DNA of 64,000 bases from assembly GCA_030606285.1 (NCBI GenBank), contig JAUWGS010000004.1, positions 73,713 to 137,712 on the forward strand, written 5' to 3'. The notes under the pieces were generated by a model that made no database searches, was not told the DNA's origin, and saw nothing but the letters and a program-made list of their open reading frames with translations. Source of the stretch: Planctomycetales bacterium (GTDB taxonomy: Bacteria; 4484-113). Below are positions 36,220-45,600 of this stretch, one piece after another. How positions within the stretch are numbered: position 1 is the first letter of the stretch; each line of letters begins with the position of its first letter. Made by a program: the position numbers and the translations under genes.

Positions 36220-36558
36220 GTGAATGTCCTATTTAAGAATAAAAAGCTCCGCAAGTCCTGTAACTCGCTTAAAACAGCGCAGCGGAGGTGGGGCACGGAG
36301 TGCGGGAAGCTGGTTATGCAGCGACTAGACGACATCAATGCAGCAGACTCTTTAGCAATACTGCTGAAACTGCCTTACGCGCACCCTCACCCCTTATACG
36401 GGGATAGAAAAGGACAGTATTCTATTGATGTCAAACAGCCATATAGGTTACTCTTCAGAATTACCGATGATCCTATCCCGCGAAAAGAGGATGGGGGAGT
36501 AGATATCGATAAGGTAACATCTGTAATGATACTTGAGGTGGCAGATACACATGGATAA
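36220..36558 (+). CDS. higB: HigB-like mRNA-interferase toxin
   Basis: 112 aa, RelE/HigB fold. The opening NVLFKNKKLRKSCNSLKTAQ, then KLVMQRLDDINAADSLAILL and GQYSIDVKQPYRLLFRI, match host-inhibition (HigB) toxins, which cleave mRNA at the ribosome. GTG start. The antitoxin gene begins inside its last codons (8-nt overlap). The toxin precedes the antitoxin, as in the higBA arrangement. Base composition is visibly AT-richer than the flanking genes, suggesting transfer. Confidence 0.82.
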   Translation: MNVLFKNKKLRKSCNSLKTAQRRWGTECGKLVMQRLDDINAADSLAILLKLPYAHPHPLYGDRKGQYSIDVKQPYRLLFRITDDPIPRKEDGGVDIDKVTSVMILEVADTHG

Positions 36559-37648
36559 GCAGATTTCAAACGAGTACAGCCCTGACTATGTATCGCCTCC
36601 AGGCGATACTTTGCAGGATGTTATTGATGCTCTAGGAATGTCCCAAGCCGAACTAGCGCGTCGAATGGGCACTTCGCCTGAAGTCATCAATAGAATCATC
36701 AAGGCGGAGAATCCGATTACTGAAAATACTGCGATGAGCCTGCAGCGGACAGTAGGTGTACCAGGTTCCTTTTGGCTGAACCGTCAATCCCGCTATGACA
36801 TGTACCTTGCACAAGAAGTTGAAACGGTTCGATTAAAGGAGAACCTTAAATGGTTGAAGCGGTTTCCAGTCAATGAAATGGTGACACGCGGATGGCTGAA
36901 ACGTCGATCCTCTAAAGTCGATCAAATGAAAGAGCTTCTTGAGTTCTTCGGCGTAGCTTCCCCAGATGTTTGGAGGATCTACTATGGTCAACTGGAAGCA
37001 GCTTTCCGGAAGCCGAAGCCTCGCAAATGGTCATTGGAAGCTCTTGTAGCATGGTTACGCAAAGGGGAATTGGAAGCGCAAAGAATAGTATGCCAGAAGT
37101 ACAACCAGCAGGCTTTCCGAACGAGAGTTTATGACCTAAGACGCTTGACAGTTAAGCCCTTAAAGAACGTGTACCAAGAGATTGTGTCTGGCTGCGCGCT
37201 TTGCGGGGTCGTGGTGGTAATCGTAGAGGAGCTACCGAAGGCAGGCGTTTCTGGTGCAACTAGGTGGTTAGCACCGAAAAAGGCTCTAGTGCAACTAAGC
37301 ACCCGCTATAAAACCGAGGACCAGTTCTGGTTCACCTTCTTTCACGAGGCGGCTCATGTTTTGGAGAAGGGTGCCAAGCGAAGCATCATACTGGACGGAG
37401 ATGACTGTGGAAAGAAGAACGGGGACAGTGCCGCTAACGAGTTTGCGGCAAATCTCCTTATACCTAAGAAACACCTCACCCGGTTTCTGCGTAATGTAAC
37501 GCCTCCGTATATCAGCGAGAGAGCGGTCCGCAAGTTCGCACGAGAGCTGGCAATCCATCCTGGTATTGTAGTGGGCAGGCTTCAAAGGATGAAAGCGATT
37601 CCCTACACGCATTTTAAAAAGCTTCGGCGTAACGTGGAGCTTAACTAA
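36551..37648 (+). CDS. higA: HigA-like antitoxin fused to an ImmA/IrrE metallopeptidase domain
   Basis: 365 aa, ATG 36551 with GAGGTGG (36535-36541) upstream. Residues ~10-80 are an XRE-type helix-turn-helix (MSQAELARRMGTSPEVINRI) followed by SFWLNRQSRYD as in HigA. The C-terminal half carries an IrrE/ImmA zinc site FFHEAAHVLE (HExxH) plus ANEFAANLLIP, which supplies the third ligand. In such proteins the peptidase is thought to regulate the protein or a partner by cleavage. Much longer than HigA alone (~95 aa). Forms an operon with higB. Confidence 0.85.
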   Translation: MDKQISNEYSPDYVSPPGDTLQDVIDALGMSQAELARRMGTSPEVINRIIKAENPITENTAMSLQRTVGVPGSFWLNRQSRYDMYLAQEVETVRLKENLKWLKRFPVNEMVTRGWLKRRSSKVDQMKELLEFFGVASPDVWRIYYGQLEAAFRKPKPRKWSLEALVAWLRKGELEAQRIVCQKYNQQAFRTRVYDLRRLTVKPLKNVYQEIVSGCALCGVVVVIVEELPKAGVSGATRWLAPKKALVQLSTRYKTEDQFWFTFFHEAAHVLEKGAKRSIILDGDDCGKKNGDSAANEFAANLLIPKKHLTRFLRNVTPPYISERAVRKFARELAIHPGIVVGRLQRMKAIPYTHFKKLRRNVELN

Positions 37649-37677
37649 TAACACTCCGAGGTGCTGCTCACGTTCGT

Positions 37678-39237
37678 CTACCCCCAGTGCTTAATCGCGT
37701 CCAGGTACTCTTTCAAGTGCGCTTTGAATCGCGTGGAGTTCTCCGGGTTGTGGCACCGGGCGCAGAACTCGTATGTGGCCTTAGCTGTCGGCTGCAAGTC
37801 CTCAGGCTCACCCTCCTGCTGTTTGAAGCCGTGGATGGGCGTGCGCTCCTGGTGGCAGGAGATGCACTGCAGCGGATACATCAGGTCGTTGATGTAGTCG
37901 TAAACCACATGGCACGACAGGCAATCCACGTTATACTGCTGTCCTGCATCCTTGAGTGTTTGCCACGAATTCGGATGCGCGCTCTGGACAAAGACCTCGT
38001 ACTGGTGCGCGTGGCAGTCCTTGCAGTCCTCTGGCGGGATGATATTCGCCGCCTTGAACTCGAAGCTCTGTTCCTGGAAGACTGTTTCGAACTTCGAGTG
38101 CAGGTCTTTCTTTATCATGTCGTATACGGTCATGTCGGGGTAGTACGTTGACAGGATGGGCATATTGACGCCTTCAAACTTCGCCAGCCTGCGCTCATTG
38201 CCGGGCTCGCCATCGATGTTGACCAGGCCCAGGTACTTCCCGTAGAAGAACGTGTTGAACCAGATGCCGCCGTTGGCGAGAAGCTGGGCAACGTTTTTCT
38301 CTTCTTCAATATGCTTGTTGCCCGTCAGCACGATGAGGATTTCCGGATGCTCCTGCACGAATACCTCGATATCGTGTCCGTACCCTTCCGCCACCAGCAC
38401 CCAGAACTCCGGCTCCGAATGCGCAGCTCGCTTCACGCGTTCAAACGCCACCTTCGGCTCGATAATCACATAGTCTGGATGCCGCTCGAAGTCTTTAGTC
38501 ATTTGCGTAAATTGCAGGAAAACCACGCCTGCTCTCTTCCCATTAACCAGCGCAATCAAACCCGGTGGCGCGATTGGCTGAGCACCCGCATCCTCCGGCG
38601 GCTCCGACATAGGAAGCGGCTCCACGACGTACGGAGGATAGTCGTAGAGCGTCTCTAATCCCGTCAGCGGGTTTTCAATCTCTCGCGCCAGCACGTTTGC
38701 CGAAAACAGCGGAACTTCAGCCTCGTGGAACAGCCCGACTAGCTCGTCCGGCGCATAAGCCATGTCGGTCATACCGACATTCACGCCGTTGTAACAAGCC
38801 TCCCGCATCGCGCGGAGCATCGTCTGGAACTTGAGCTTCTGGAATGACCCCGCGCCGTCGCTAACGCTGCCAGCGTCGAACACGAGACTGCCACCTCCGG
38901 CCTGGAATATCTTGATGAGCGCGACACGTGGGGCGATGCCGCCGAGCTGGAGCGGGCTGCAACCGCAGGTTTCGAGCCTGTTATGCGAGTCGTAGGATAG
39001 GAGAATTGAGAAGTCGCCCTTACGGTAGAAGTCAACCGCACTTTCGGGTTCCCTGACCTCCGGATTCTCCAAAAGCTCGGTGAAACTCAGCGGGCGCATC
39101 TCCTGCGGGGCTTCGAAGGGCTCCCGCCGGGCGAAAGGCTCGTTAGCGGCGTACCAGAGGAAAACTGCCGCCGCCGCCGCGACGACCACAATCCCCCAGG
39201 CAACAATGCGCGGATGTGCTCCACTTCGTGGTGCCAA
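37678..39237 (-). CDS. Membrane-anchored metallophosphatase-like / tetraheme cytochrome c protein
   Basis: 519 aa. An N-terminal signal/anchor (VAWGIVVVAAAAAVFLWYAA) is followed by a ~330-residue domain resembling 5'-nucleotidase/metallophosphoesterase proteins (SILLSYDSHNRLETCGCSPLQ, SLVFDAGSVSD, GVNVGMTDMAYAPDEL). Its classical metal ligands look incomplete. The C-terminal ~120 residues carry four c-type heme motifs: CKDCH (405-409), CLSCH (439-443), CISCH (458-462) and CARCH (492-496), with surrounding histidines as ligands, as in cytochrome c554-like domains. It should transfer electrons outside the membrane; substrate unknown. The ridA gene is just upstream on the same strand. Confidence 0.85.
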   Translation of the reverse strand: MAPRSGAHPRIVAWGIVVVAAAAAVFLWYAANEPFARREPFEAPQEMRPLSFTELLENPEVREPESAVDFYRKGDFSILLSYDSHNRLETCGCSPLQLGGIAPRVALIKIFQAGGGSLVFDAGSVSDGAGSFQKLKFQTMLRAMREACYNGVNVGMTDMAYAPDELVGLFHEAEVPLFSANVLAREIENPLTGLETLYDYPPYVVEPLPMSEPPEDAGAQPIAPPGLIALVNGKRAGVVFLQFTQMTKDFERHPDYVIIEPKVAFERVKRAAHSEPEFWVLVAEGYGHDIEVFVQEHPEILIVLTGNKHIEEEKNVAQLLANGGIWFNTFFYGKYLGLVNIDGEPGNERRLAKFEGVNMPILSTYYPDMTVYDMIKKDLHSKFETVFQEQSFEFKAANIIPPEDCKDCHAHQYEVFVQSAHPNSWQTLKDAGQQYNVDCLSCHVVYDYINDLMYPLQCISCHQERTPIHGFKQQEGEPEDLQPTAKATYEFCARCHNPENSTRFKAHLKEYLDAIKHWG

Positions 39238-39240
39238 CAG

Positions 39241-39708
39241 CTATTCCACCTCAAACACGAAGTCAATAATGACCGGTGCATTCAGCGGCAGCGCCGCCGC
39301 GCCGACTGCATTTCGCGTATGCTTCCCAGCCTCGCCAAAGACACCTACGAGGAAGTCACTCGCGCCATTCAGCACCTTGGGTTGGTCGGTAAAGCCGAGC
39401 GCAGACGCGATGAAGCCGTTGAGCCTCAGCACTCCACTGACGCCCTCAAAGCCGTCTGTTGCGACATTCAGCCACGCCAGCGCGTTAATGGCGCAGAGCT
39501 TCGCGCACTCCTGAGCGTCTTCCACGCTGACCTCCGAGTCAACCAGGCCGGTGCAGCGTAACTTGCCTTCGGACATCGGCACCATGCCCGACACCCATAT
39601 GGTATTGCCCGAACGCTTCCACGGCACATATGAGCCCACAGGCGGGGTAGGGATGGGAAGCTCAATGCTAAGTTCCGTGAGCTTCGTCTTGATCCGTTCA
39701 ACGAGCAT
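39241..39708 (-). CDS. RidA/YjgF-family protein
   Basis: 155 aa, chosen start ATG 39708 (MLVERIKTKLTEL). RidA proteins deaminate reactive enamines/imines. The fold's marks are present: GSYVPWKRSGNTIWVSGMVP, EDAQECAKLCAINALAWLN and the C-terminal NAPVIIDFVFEVE. It is longer at the N-terminus than canonical RidA, like the YjgH-type branch, so the exact substrate is uncertain. A reverse-strand TATAAT box (39715-39720) ends 6 nt before the ATG with no ribosome-binding site, suggesting a leaderless mRNA. The stop is 3 nt before the cytochrome gene start. Confidence 0.87.
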   Translation of the reverse strand: MLVERIKTKLTELSIELPIPTPPVGSYVPWKRSGNTIWVSGMVPMSEGKLRCTGLVDSEVSVEDAQECAKLCAINALAWLNVATDGFEGVSGVLRLNGFIASALGFTDQPKVLNGASDFLVGVFGEAGKHTRNAVGAAALPLNAPVIIDFVFEVE

Positions 39709-39765
39709 GCCCTGATTATAACAGCGCAGGAAGCGAGGGAGCATGATGGGATGCAGTTGCGCCTG

Positions 39766-40575
39766 TTACGAAAGGTCAATGCTGCCGCTAGTCTGGTCCT
39801 TACCGCCTTCCTTCTCACGCTGCATCAGCTCTTCGACATGTTGCAGATGGTGCTTGTAGCTGTATATACGACGCTCGTCGTTTTGCTCCTTGGCAATCTG
39901 GAGCTGATCTTCGCAATACATCTTCGCAACCTTGAGCTTACCCTCGTATATGAGTTCTTCCAGCTGGCGGTCGGGCAGGGGGGTTTCGGTGAGCTTCCCC
40001 ATCAGCGCGAGCTGGTCGGCTACTTTCGCGCGGCGGGGGCTGACGCCGCGTTGCACTGACTGTCCGATAACCGAAAGGCGCGTTCGCACCCGTGCGCGCG
40101 TCCGTTCATAAGCTTCGCGAATCTTCTTCTCCCGGTGCCGGGCCAGCTCCTTTTCGCGGGAACGCATGATGTGTTCCGGGTAGTCCGTAACGGCAGGCTC
40201 CGTTTCCGGCAAGCCCTCGCCGAGAAGGAATGCTTTCATTCGCTGTATCATCTCGTCTAAAGCTTCCTGGCGTTTGTATGCCAGGTACAGTTCGTACTCA
40301 ATCGCAGGATGCCGGTCAAACAGCTTCTCTCGCTGTTCGATCATGTCATAAGTCGTTAAGCTGCTCTGCCGGTACAGCAGGTAGAAGACCCAGCCAGCCA
40401 CCGGTAGCACCGCCGCCAGCAGCCCGAACCAGACTCCCAGATTGAAGCGCCTTTCCGCATCGCGGTAAGTCCAGTAGATGAGGTACAGGTAGACCGCCAG
40501 TGTCAGACCCGCCCAGATGCGCGCCCAGGGCACGAACGGGTTGTTGATCCAGAAATGGAGGTCAAGATACCTCAT
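39766..40575 (-). CDS. Membrane protein with coiled-coil tail, unknown
   Basis: 269 aa from ATG 40575. Two membrane helices (about 16-36 and 49-67, separated by YWTYRDAERRFNLG) are followed by a long charged helical region rich in Arg/Glu (residues 75-269), including HIMRSREKELARHREKKIRE and KMYCEDQLQIAKEQNDERR. No family recognised. The TATAAT box at 40583-40588 (reverse strand) ends 7 nt before the ATG, a leaderless layout. It diverges from purF. Confidence 0.65.
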   Translation of the reverse strand: MRYLDLHFWINNPFVPWARIWAGLTLAVYLYLIYWTYRDAERRFNLGVWFGLLAAVLPVAGWVFYLLYRQSSLTTYDMIEQREKLFDRHPAIEYELYLAYKRQEALDEMIQRMKAFLLGEGLPETEPAVTDYPEHIMRSREKELARHREKKIREAYERTRARVRTRLSVIGQSVQRGVSPRRAKVADQLALMGKLTETPLPDRQLEELIYEGKLKVAKMYCEDQLQIAKEQNDERRIYSYKHHLQHVEELMQREKEGGKDQTSGSIDLS

Positions 40576-40582
40576 CAATACG

Positions 40583-40618
40583 ATTATACCTTGTGTAGCG
40601 CTGCCGAGCGTGTATAAT
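40583..40618. promoter_or_regulatory. Divergent promoters of purF and the coiled-coil membrane protein
   Basis: Reverse-strand TATAAT at 40588-40583. Forward TTGTGT (40591-40596), 16 bp, TATAAT (40613-40618). Both initiate within about 14 nt of their start codons. Confidence 0.55.
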
Positions 40619-40631
40619 CAGATTGCGAGCG

Positions 40632-42050
40632 ATGGGCTTTGAAGCCAGGGACAAATGCGCGGTATTCGGCGTCTTCGCGCCCGGAAGAGATGTATCCCGC
40701 ATCACCTACTACTCCCTCTTCGCGCTGCAACATCGCGGGCAGGAAAGTAGCGGCATAGCGGTCTCCACCGAGCGGCACGTCATGGTCTATAAGGATATGG
40801 GCCTGGTGCAACAGGTCTTCAACGAGGACCTCCTAACTATGATACGCGGCGACGCCGCTATCGGTCACAACCGGTACAGCACGATGGGGCGGAGCGCCAA
40901 GGTCAACGCGCAGCCGCTCATCTTCCAGGATACGGACGACCCGGCACGCTCGTTCGCGATCACGCACAACGGTAACTTGGTAAACACCTGGGAGCTTGTG
41001 AGGGACCTGGCTGGCATGGGAGTCTCCCAGGAGACCACTTCGGACACCGAGGCTTTTGGCCTGCTCATCAGGCGCTATTTTTCCGATATGTCCTTCGATG
41101 CAGCCCTGCGGGAAGCTCTGAAGCGGGTTCGAGGCGCGTACTCCTTGGTGATACTAACATCTAATGGCCTTTACGCGATTCGAGACCCGGATGGAATTCG
41201 GCCGCTTGCACTGGGCTCTTTTGAGGGCGGCTATGTGGTTGCGTCGGAAAGCGCAGCATTCCCGCTTGTCGGAGGGAAGTTTGTGCGGGACATTGAGCCG
41301 GGGGAGGTCCTGCGGATAGACCGTTCTGGCTTGCACTCCGAGCGCTTCGCTGAAGGTCACATACACACTTGTTTGTTTGAGTTCTTCTACTTCTGTCGTC
41401 CTGACTCCCTTCTGCGTGGGAAGGAGACCTATTCGATGCGCGTGGAGATGGGGCGTCAGCTGGTGCGAGAAGGCAACATTGACGCCGATATCGTCATTCC
41501 GGTTCCCGACTCGGGTATGCCAGCTGGCATCGGGTACGCCGACGAAAGCGGATTGCCCTATCACGAGGCGCTGGTCAAGAACCGCTATGTCGGGCGCACT
41601 TTCATCGAGCCGCTTCAAGCTCAACGTAAACTCGGCGTCTGGATGAAGCTCAATCCGCTGCGCGAAGTGATCGAGGGCAAGCGAGTGGTACTGGTGGATG
41701 ATAGCGTCGTCCGGGGCAATACCAGCCTTCAGATGGTGAAAATGCTGCGAAAGGTGGGCGCGCGCGAAGTGCATATGCGCCTTTCGTCACCGCCGATTAA
41801 GTTCCCCTGCCACTACGGCATTGATTTCGGCACCTATGAGGAGCTGATTGCGGCAGGACGTAGCATAGAGGAGATCAGCGAGGTGATTGGGGCGGACACG
41901 CTGCAGTACCTCTCGCTGGAAGGAGTGATCAAGGCGACGGGTTTCCCCTTCGATGAATTCTGCCTGGCGTGCTTCAACAACGAGCGCCCAATTCCGATTT
42001 CCGAGCAGATGAAAGTTGGCAAGTTCATCCTCGAAGAAGAACAAGGTTAG
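40632..42050 (+). CDS. purF: Amidophosphoribosyltransferase
   Basis: First committed step of purine synthesis: PRPP plus glutamine to phosphoribosylamine. 472 aa from ATG 40632. After a short leader (GFEARDK) comes the catalytic cysteine in CAVFGVFAPG. The Ntn glutaminase domain has ALQHRGQESSGIAV, GHNRYSTMG and FAITHNGNLVN. The phosphoribosyltransferase domain has VLVDDSVVRGNTS. Cysteines in CLFEFFYFCRPDS and EFCLACFN could bind an Fe-S cluster, as in the Bacillus-type enzyme. The start lies only ~13 nt after the -10 box. Confidence 0.95.
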   Translation: MGFEARDKCAVFGVFAPGRDVSRITYYSLFALQHRGQESSGIAVSTERHVMVYKDMGLVQQVFNEDLLTMIRGDAAIGHNRYSTMGRSAKVNAQPLIFQDTDDPARSFAITHNGNLVNTWELVRDLAGMGVSQETTSDTEAFGLLIRRYFSDMSFDAALREALKRVRGAYSLVILTSNGLYAIRDPDGIRPLALGSFEGGYVVASESAAFPLVGGKFVRDIEPGEVLRIDRSGLHSERFAEGHIHTCLFEFFYFCRPDSLLRGKETYSMRVEMGRQLVREGNIDADIVIPVPDSGMPAGIGYADESGLPYHEALVKNRYVGRTFIEPLQAQRKLGVWMKLNPLREVIEGKRVVLVDDSVVRGNTSLQMVKMLRKVGAREVHMRLSSPPIKFPCHYGIDFGTYEELIAAGRSIEEISEVIGADTLQYLSLEGVIKATGFPFDEFCLACFNNERPIPISEQMKVGKFILEEEQG

Positions 42051-42105
42051 CGAGGCAAGCCGATAGCCTGAACGATCCCCATGCAGCATTGTCGCATCGG
42101 CAGCA

Positions 42106-42178
42106 TGGGCGCTACGGGATTCGAACCTGTGACCTCATGCGTGTGAAGCATGCGCTCTATCCACTGAGCTAAGCGCCC
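42106..42178 (-). tRNA. tRNA-Val (anticodon CAC)
   Basis: Reverse strand. Acceptor GGGCGCT/AGCGCCC; anticodon stem CATGC/GCATG with loop TTCACAC, giving CAC. The T-stem has one mismatch (ACAGG/CCCGT). Discriminator A; CCA not encoded. 73 nt. A TATAAT box at 42187-42192 lies just upstream. Confidence 0.93.
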
Positions 42179-42226
42179 ACGCCATAATTATATCATCGGC
42201 AGCGCGTAACCCGCTGGGTTTTTCAA

Positions 42227-42254
42227 TTGAGGGAAGTGGTTCGCATAGTATAAT
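42227..42254 (+). promoter_or_regulatory. Putative promoter of the molbindin gene
   Basis: TTGAGG (42227-42232), 16 bp, TATAAT (42249-42254), 57 nt before the start codon. Confidence 0.45.
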
Positions 42255-42310
42255 CCTTCATATTCAGCCTGGAGGGCTTAACCTTTATTTTCTGAAGGGG
42301 GATTAATATT

Positions 42311-42523
42311 ATGAAGTATGGAGCAAGGAATCAGTTGGTGGGTGAGGTGAAGGAGATCATGAGAGGCACAGTAATGTGCCACATCAAGCTTGCACTTCCA
42401 TCCGGCGAGCCTGTGAGTTCTGTAATGACGCTGGAATCACTGAATGAGCTGGGCATCAAGGAAGGTGATTCAGTGAAAGTAGTTGTGAAAGCTGTGAACG
42501 TCCTGCTGGTGAAGGAAGGCTAG
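42311..42523 (+). CDS. mop: Molybdate/tungstate-binding TOBE protein (molbindin)
   Basis: 70 aa, a single TOBE/Mop domain: starts MKYGARNQLVGEVKEIMRGT, then MCHIKLALPSGEPVSSVMTL and KEGDSVKVVVKAVNVLLVK. Such stand-alone molbindins oligomerise to store molybdate or tungstate in the cytoplasm. GAAGGGGG precedes the ATG. No molybdate transporter or molybdenum enzyme gene is adjacent. Confidence 0.88.
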   Translation: MKYGARNQLVGEVKEIMRGTVMCHIKLALPSGEPVSSVMTLESLNELGIKEGDSVKVVVKAVNVLLVKEG

Positions 42524-42602
42524 AGCGAGGCTTTATGTATCACGCTTAGGGAGTCGCGAGAGGAGGCTTACAGGGCAACCACGCTCGCTGTCGCGCGTTG
42601 GG

Positions 42603-45600
42603 CTACCGTTTTCCGCCCTTTGGCTCACGCTTCGAGATTTTGCGGCTGGCTGCCTGAACCGCGGGCCGGCCTTCGAACTCGCGCAACTGGACGGACGCCT
42701 CGACCCAGACTATGCTGCCATCCTTGCGCAGGTGTCGCAGCTCGTACACTGACGGCACCTCAATCCCCGCAAGCCGCTTTCGATAGCGTTCCCGCACCAT
42801 CTCGCGGTCGGGCGGTGCGATGGTGGCTTCCAGCGGCTTGCCGAGCAGCTCATCGGGGTCTTCATATCCGAGCAGGCGGCAGTAAGCGGGATTAACGTAC
42901 ACATGCACGAAGCCCTGGATTACCGAGATGGGCACCTGCGTCTGTTCCACCAGCGATCGGTAACGCTCCTCGCTTTCACGCAAAGCCCTTTCGGCGCGCT
43001 TACGCTCGGTGATGTCCTTTAGGGTTCCCATACTGGCAACGGCGCCACGGTAGGGGACGAGTCCCACCTGCATATTGACGACTACTCTGGTTGTGCCATC
43101 CTTGTGCAAGACTTTGAACTCGTATTCGCGGGGTACGTCTTCTCCTGTCTGTCTTCTCCGGTAGCGGTCGGCTACCATTTCAAGGTCTTCAGGTGCGACG
43201 AGATTCTGGAACTTGGTGCCAGTAAGTTCCTCTGCGGTGAAACCAGCCATCCGGGCAAAAGCTTCGTTTACGAAGACAAGCTTCTCATCCTGAATGATGA
43301 ACACGCCATCCTGGATGCTATCCACAAGAGCACGGTATTTCTCCTCGGATTCGAGGAGCGCATTCTCGGCTTGTTTGCGCTCGGTGACGTCGGTATCCGC
43401 GCCCCGGTAGCCGATAAGGTTACCTTTGTCATCGAGCAGCGGTACGCCGCTTGTCAGAAGCCATACTTCGTGCCCGTCCTTATGCATGTTCGCGTTCGCA
43501 AACTCACGGAAGGCCTGTTTCTTGCGGAAGACTTCGAAAGCTGTCTTCTTCAGCTCATCATGTCTGTCGGGGAGGAACAGATCGTAGAAATGCTTCCTTC
43601 CAACGAGTTCCTCCGGCTTGTAGCCCAGTACCTTCTCCACAACCGGACTTGCGTAAGTGTAGAGACCGTCCGCGTCCACTTCCCAGATCCACTCCTGGGC
43701 GTTCTCGGCAACCTGCTGGAAGCGTTGTTCTGAATCCCGCAGTTTTTCCTCGGCCAGTTTGCGCTCGGTAATATCGCGCTCGATGGTCGTGAAGCCGATG
43801 ACCTTGTCATCCGCCAGTACAGGCGAAAACGTGACCATCACGTCAAGTATTCTGCCATTCTTGGTTTCTCGTCGTGTTTCAACATGCGTCACCGGCTCGG
43901 GACCTGCTTCTGCACGCAGGAACTGCCCGACGTCTTCTTTCGTCCTGCCGGGAAGAATCTCGCTTATGTTCTTCCCGATGACTTCACTGGCGGAATACCC
44001 GTACATGCGTTCCGCAGCTTGGTTCCAGCCGGTGACAGTGCCATCTAAGTCTTGGAAAGTTACGGCGTCGTTTGAACAAACGACTGCAGTGGCCATGCGG
44101 CGCAGCTCTTCTTCTGCCCGCTTCCTTTCGGTAATGTCCACTCCATAGCCAAACACGAACTCGAAGTCCCCCTTCTCGTCGAAAACCGGCCCGCCACGCC
44201 ATTCGACGAGGAGTTCGCGCCCGTCCTTCGCGCGTATGCGGTGTTCTTGGGGCGCCGGTGAGGTTCTCGCACGGATTGCCTTGAAACCATCTTTAGCCGA
44301 ATCACGGTCCTTCTTGAACATGAGTTTGCTCAAGTAGTCCTTTCCGATGACCTCCTCAGAATCGTAACCGAGGGCGCTGAGCATCGCGTCGTTTATCAGC
44401 GCGATCTTGCCCTCGCCATCGATGGCGATGAAGAACGCGGGGCTTGCCTGTATTAGCTTCGTACTGAAGTCCCTTTCCTTCTGCAAGCGATCTTGCGCCT
44501 TCCTGTGCTGGGACATGTCTCTGCCGAATCCGGCCACGTATGCAACTTCTCCCGCGGCGTCTTTCACCGGCCACATGCGGGTTTCAACCATCATCGTTCG
44601 GTTGCGAAGAACCAGTGTATCGTCGAAGCTGAGCGGATTGCTCGTCTCGACCACCCTCCGGTGCATCTCGTCATACAGCTGCGCGTTTTCCAGAGGGAGT
44701 TTCCCGACCTCTGCCAGGGTCTTGCCGATTATCTCGCTTCGCTCAATCCCGATAGCTTTGAGTAGCGCTTCATTGATATGGACGCAACGCCCTTCACGGT
44801 CGCGCAAGAACACTATGTCGTCCGTGGCGTCAATGGTTGTGCGGTAAAGCTCTTCAGCAGCTCTTAGAGCATCCTCGGCGCGCTTGCGTTCGGTGATTTC
44901 CACGGCGAACTCGACCGCACCTACGATGTTGCCCTCATCATCTCTCACCGGATAGCCGCGTACAGCCCAAACCCTTCTGTCTGGAGTGCTTATCTCAATC
45001 CTCCCGCTCGTTCCTTCGTCAAGCGCAGCCTTGACTGGGCAGTTGTCGCAAGGCTCGCTGCGACCATGCCAGAGCTCATAACAGTGCTTTCCGGTCAGCT
45101 CGCCGGGCGTGAGACTAAGAGAGTCAGCTGCAGCCTTGTTGGCCCACCGGATTTTGAAGCTGGCATCGTGAAAGACAACGTGTTCTAAGATGCTGTCTAG
45201 GATTAGGTGCTTCTCCTTCTCGCTTGACCTTAGGGCTTCTTCGGCTTGCCTCTGTTCGGTCATGTCGAATGTGACTATCTGCTGCGCCGGGCGGTCCTGA
45301 TAGATAATTGGACTTACGTATATCTCTGCCGGGAACTCTTCGCCATTGGTTCGCTGCAGAATCGCGAAGTAGTGGTCAGGCGCGTCAGGATCGCCCTTCT
45401 TGCGGGCTTCCAGGTATGATGCAAGGCGTTCTCGCTCCCGTTCAACTACTCTAGACAGCAGGTTATCTTGCTCGACCTCAGCCAGGCTCTGATAACCGGT
45501 CATTTCCAGGCCCGCCGGATTGGAGAAGACCACTTTGTTGTCCTGCACGATGGTGACAGCCTGAGGGAGCGTTTCCACGAGAGTCCGGTACTTCTGCTCG

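Noticed and set aside
42255-42310. Moco/Tuco riboswitch before the molbindin gene
   Set aside because: The 56-nt stretch between the -10 box and the start codon is too short for the aptamer and shows no recognisable stem pattern.
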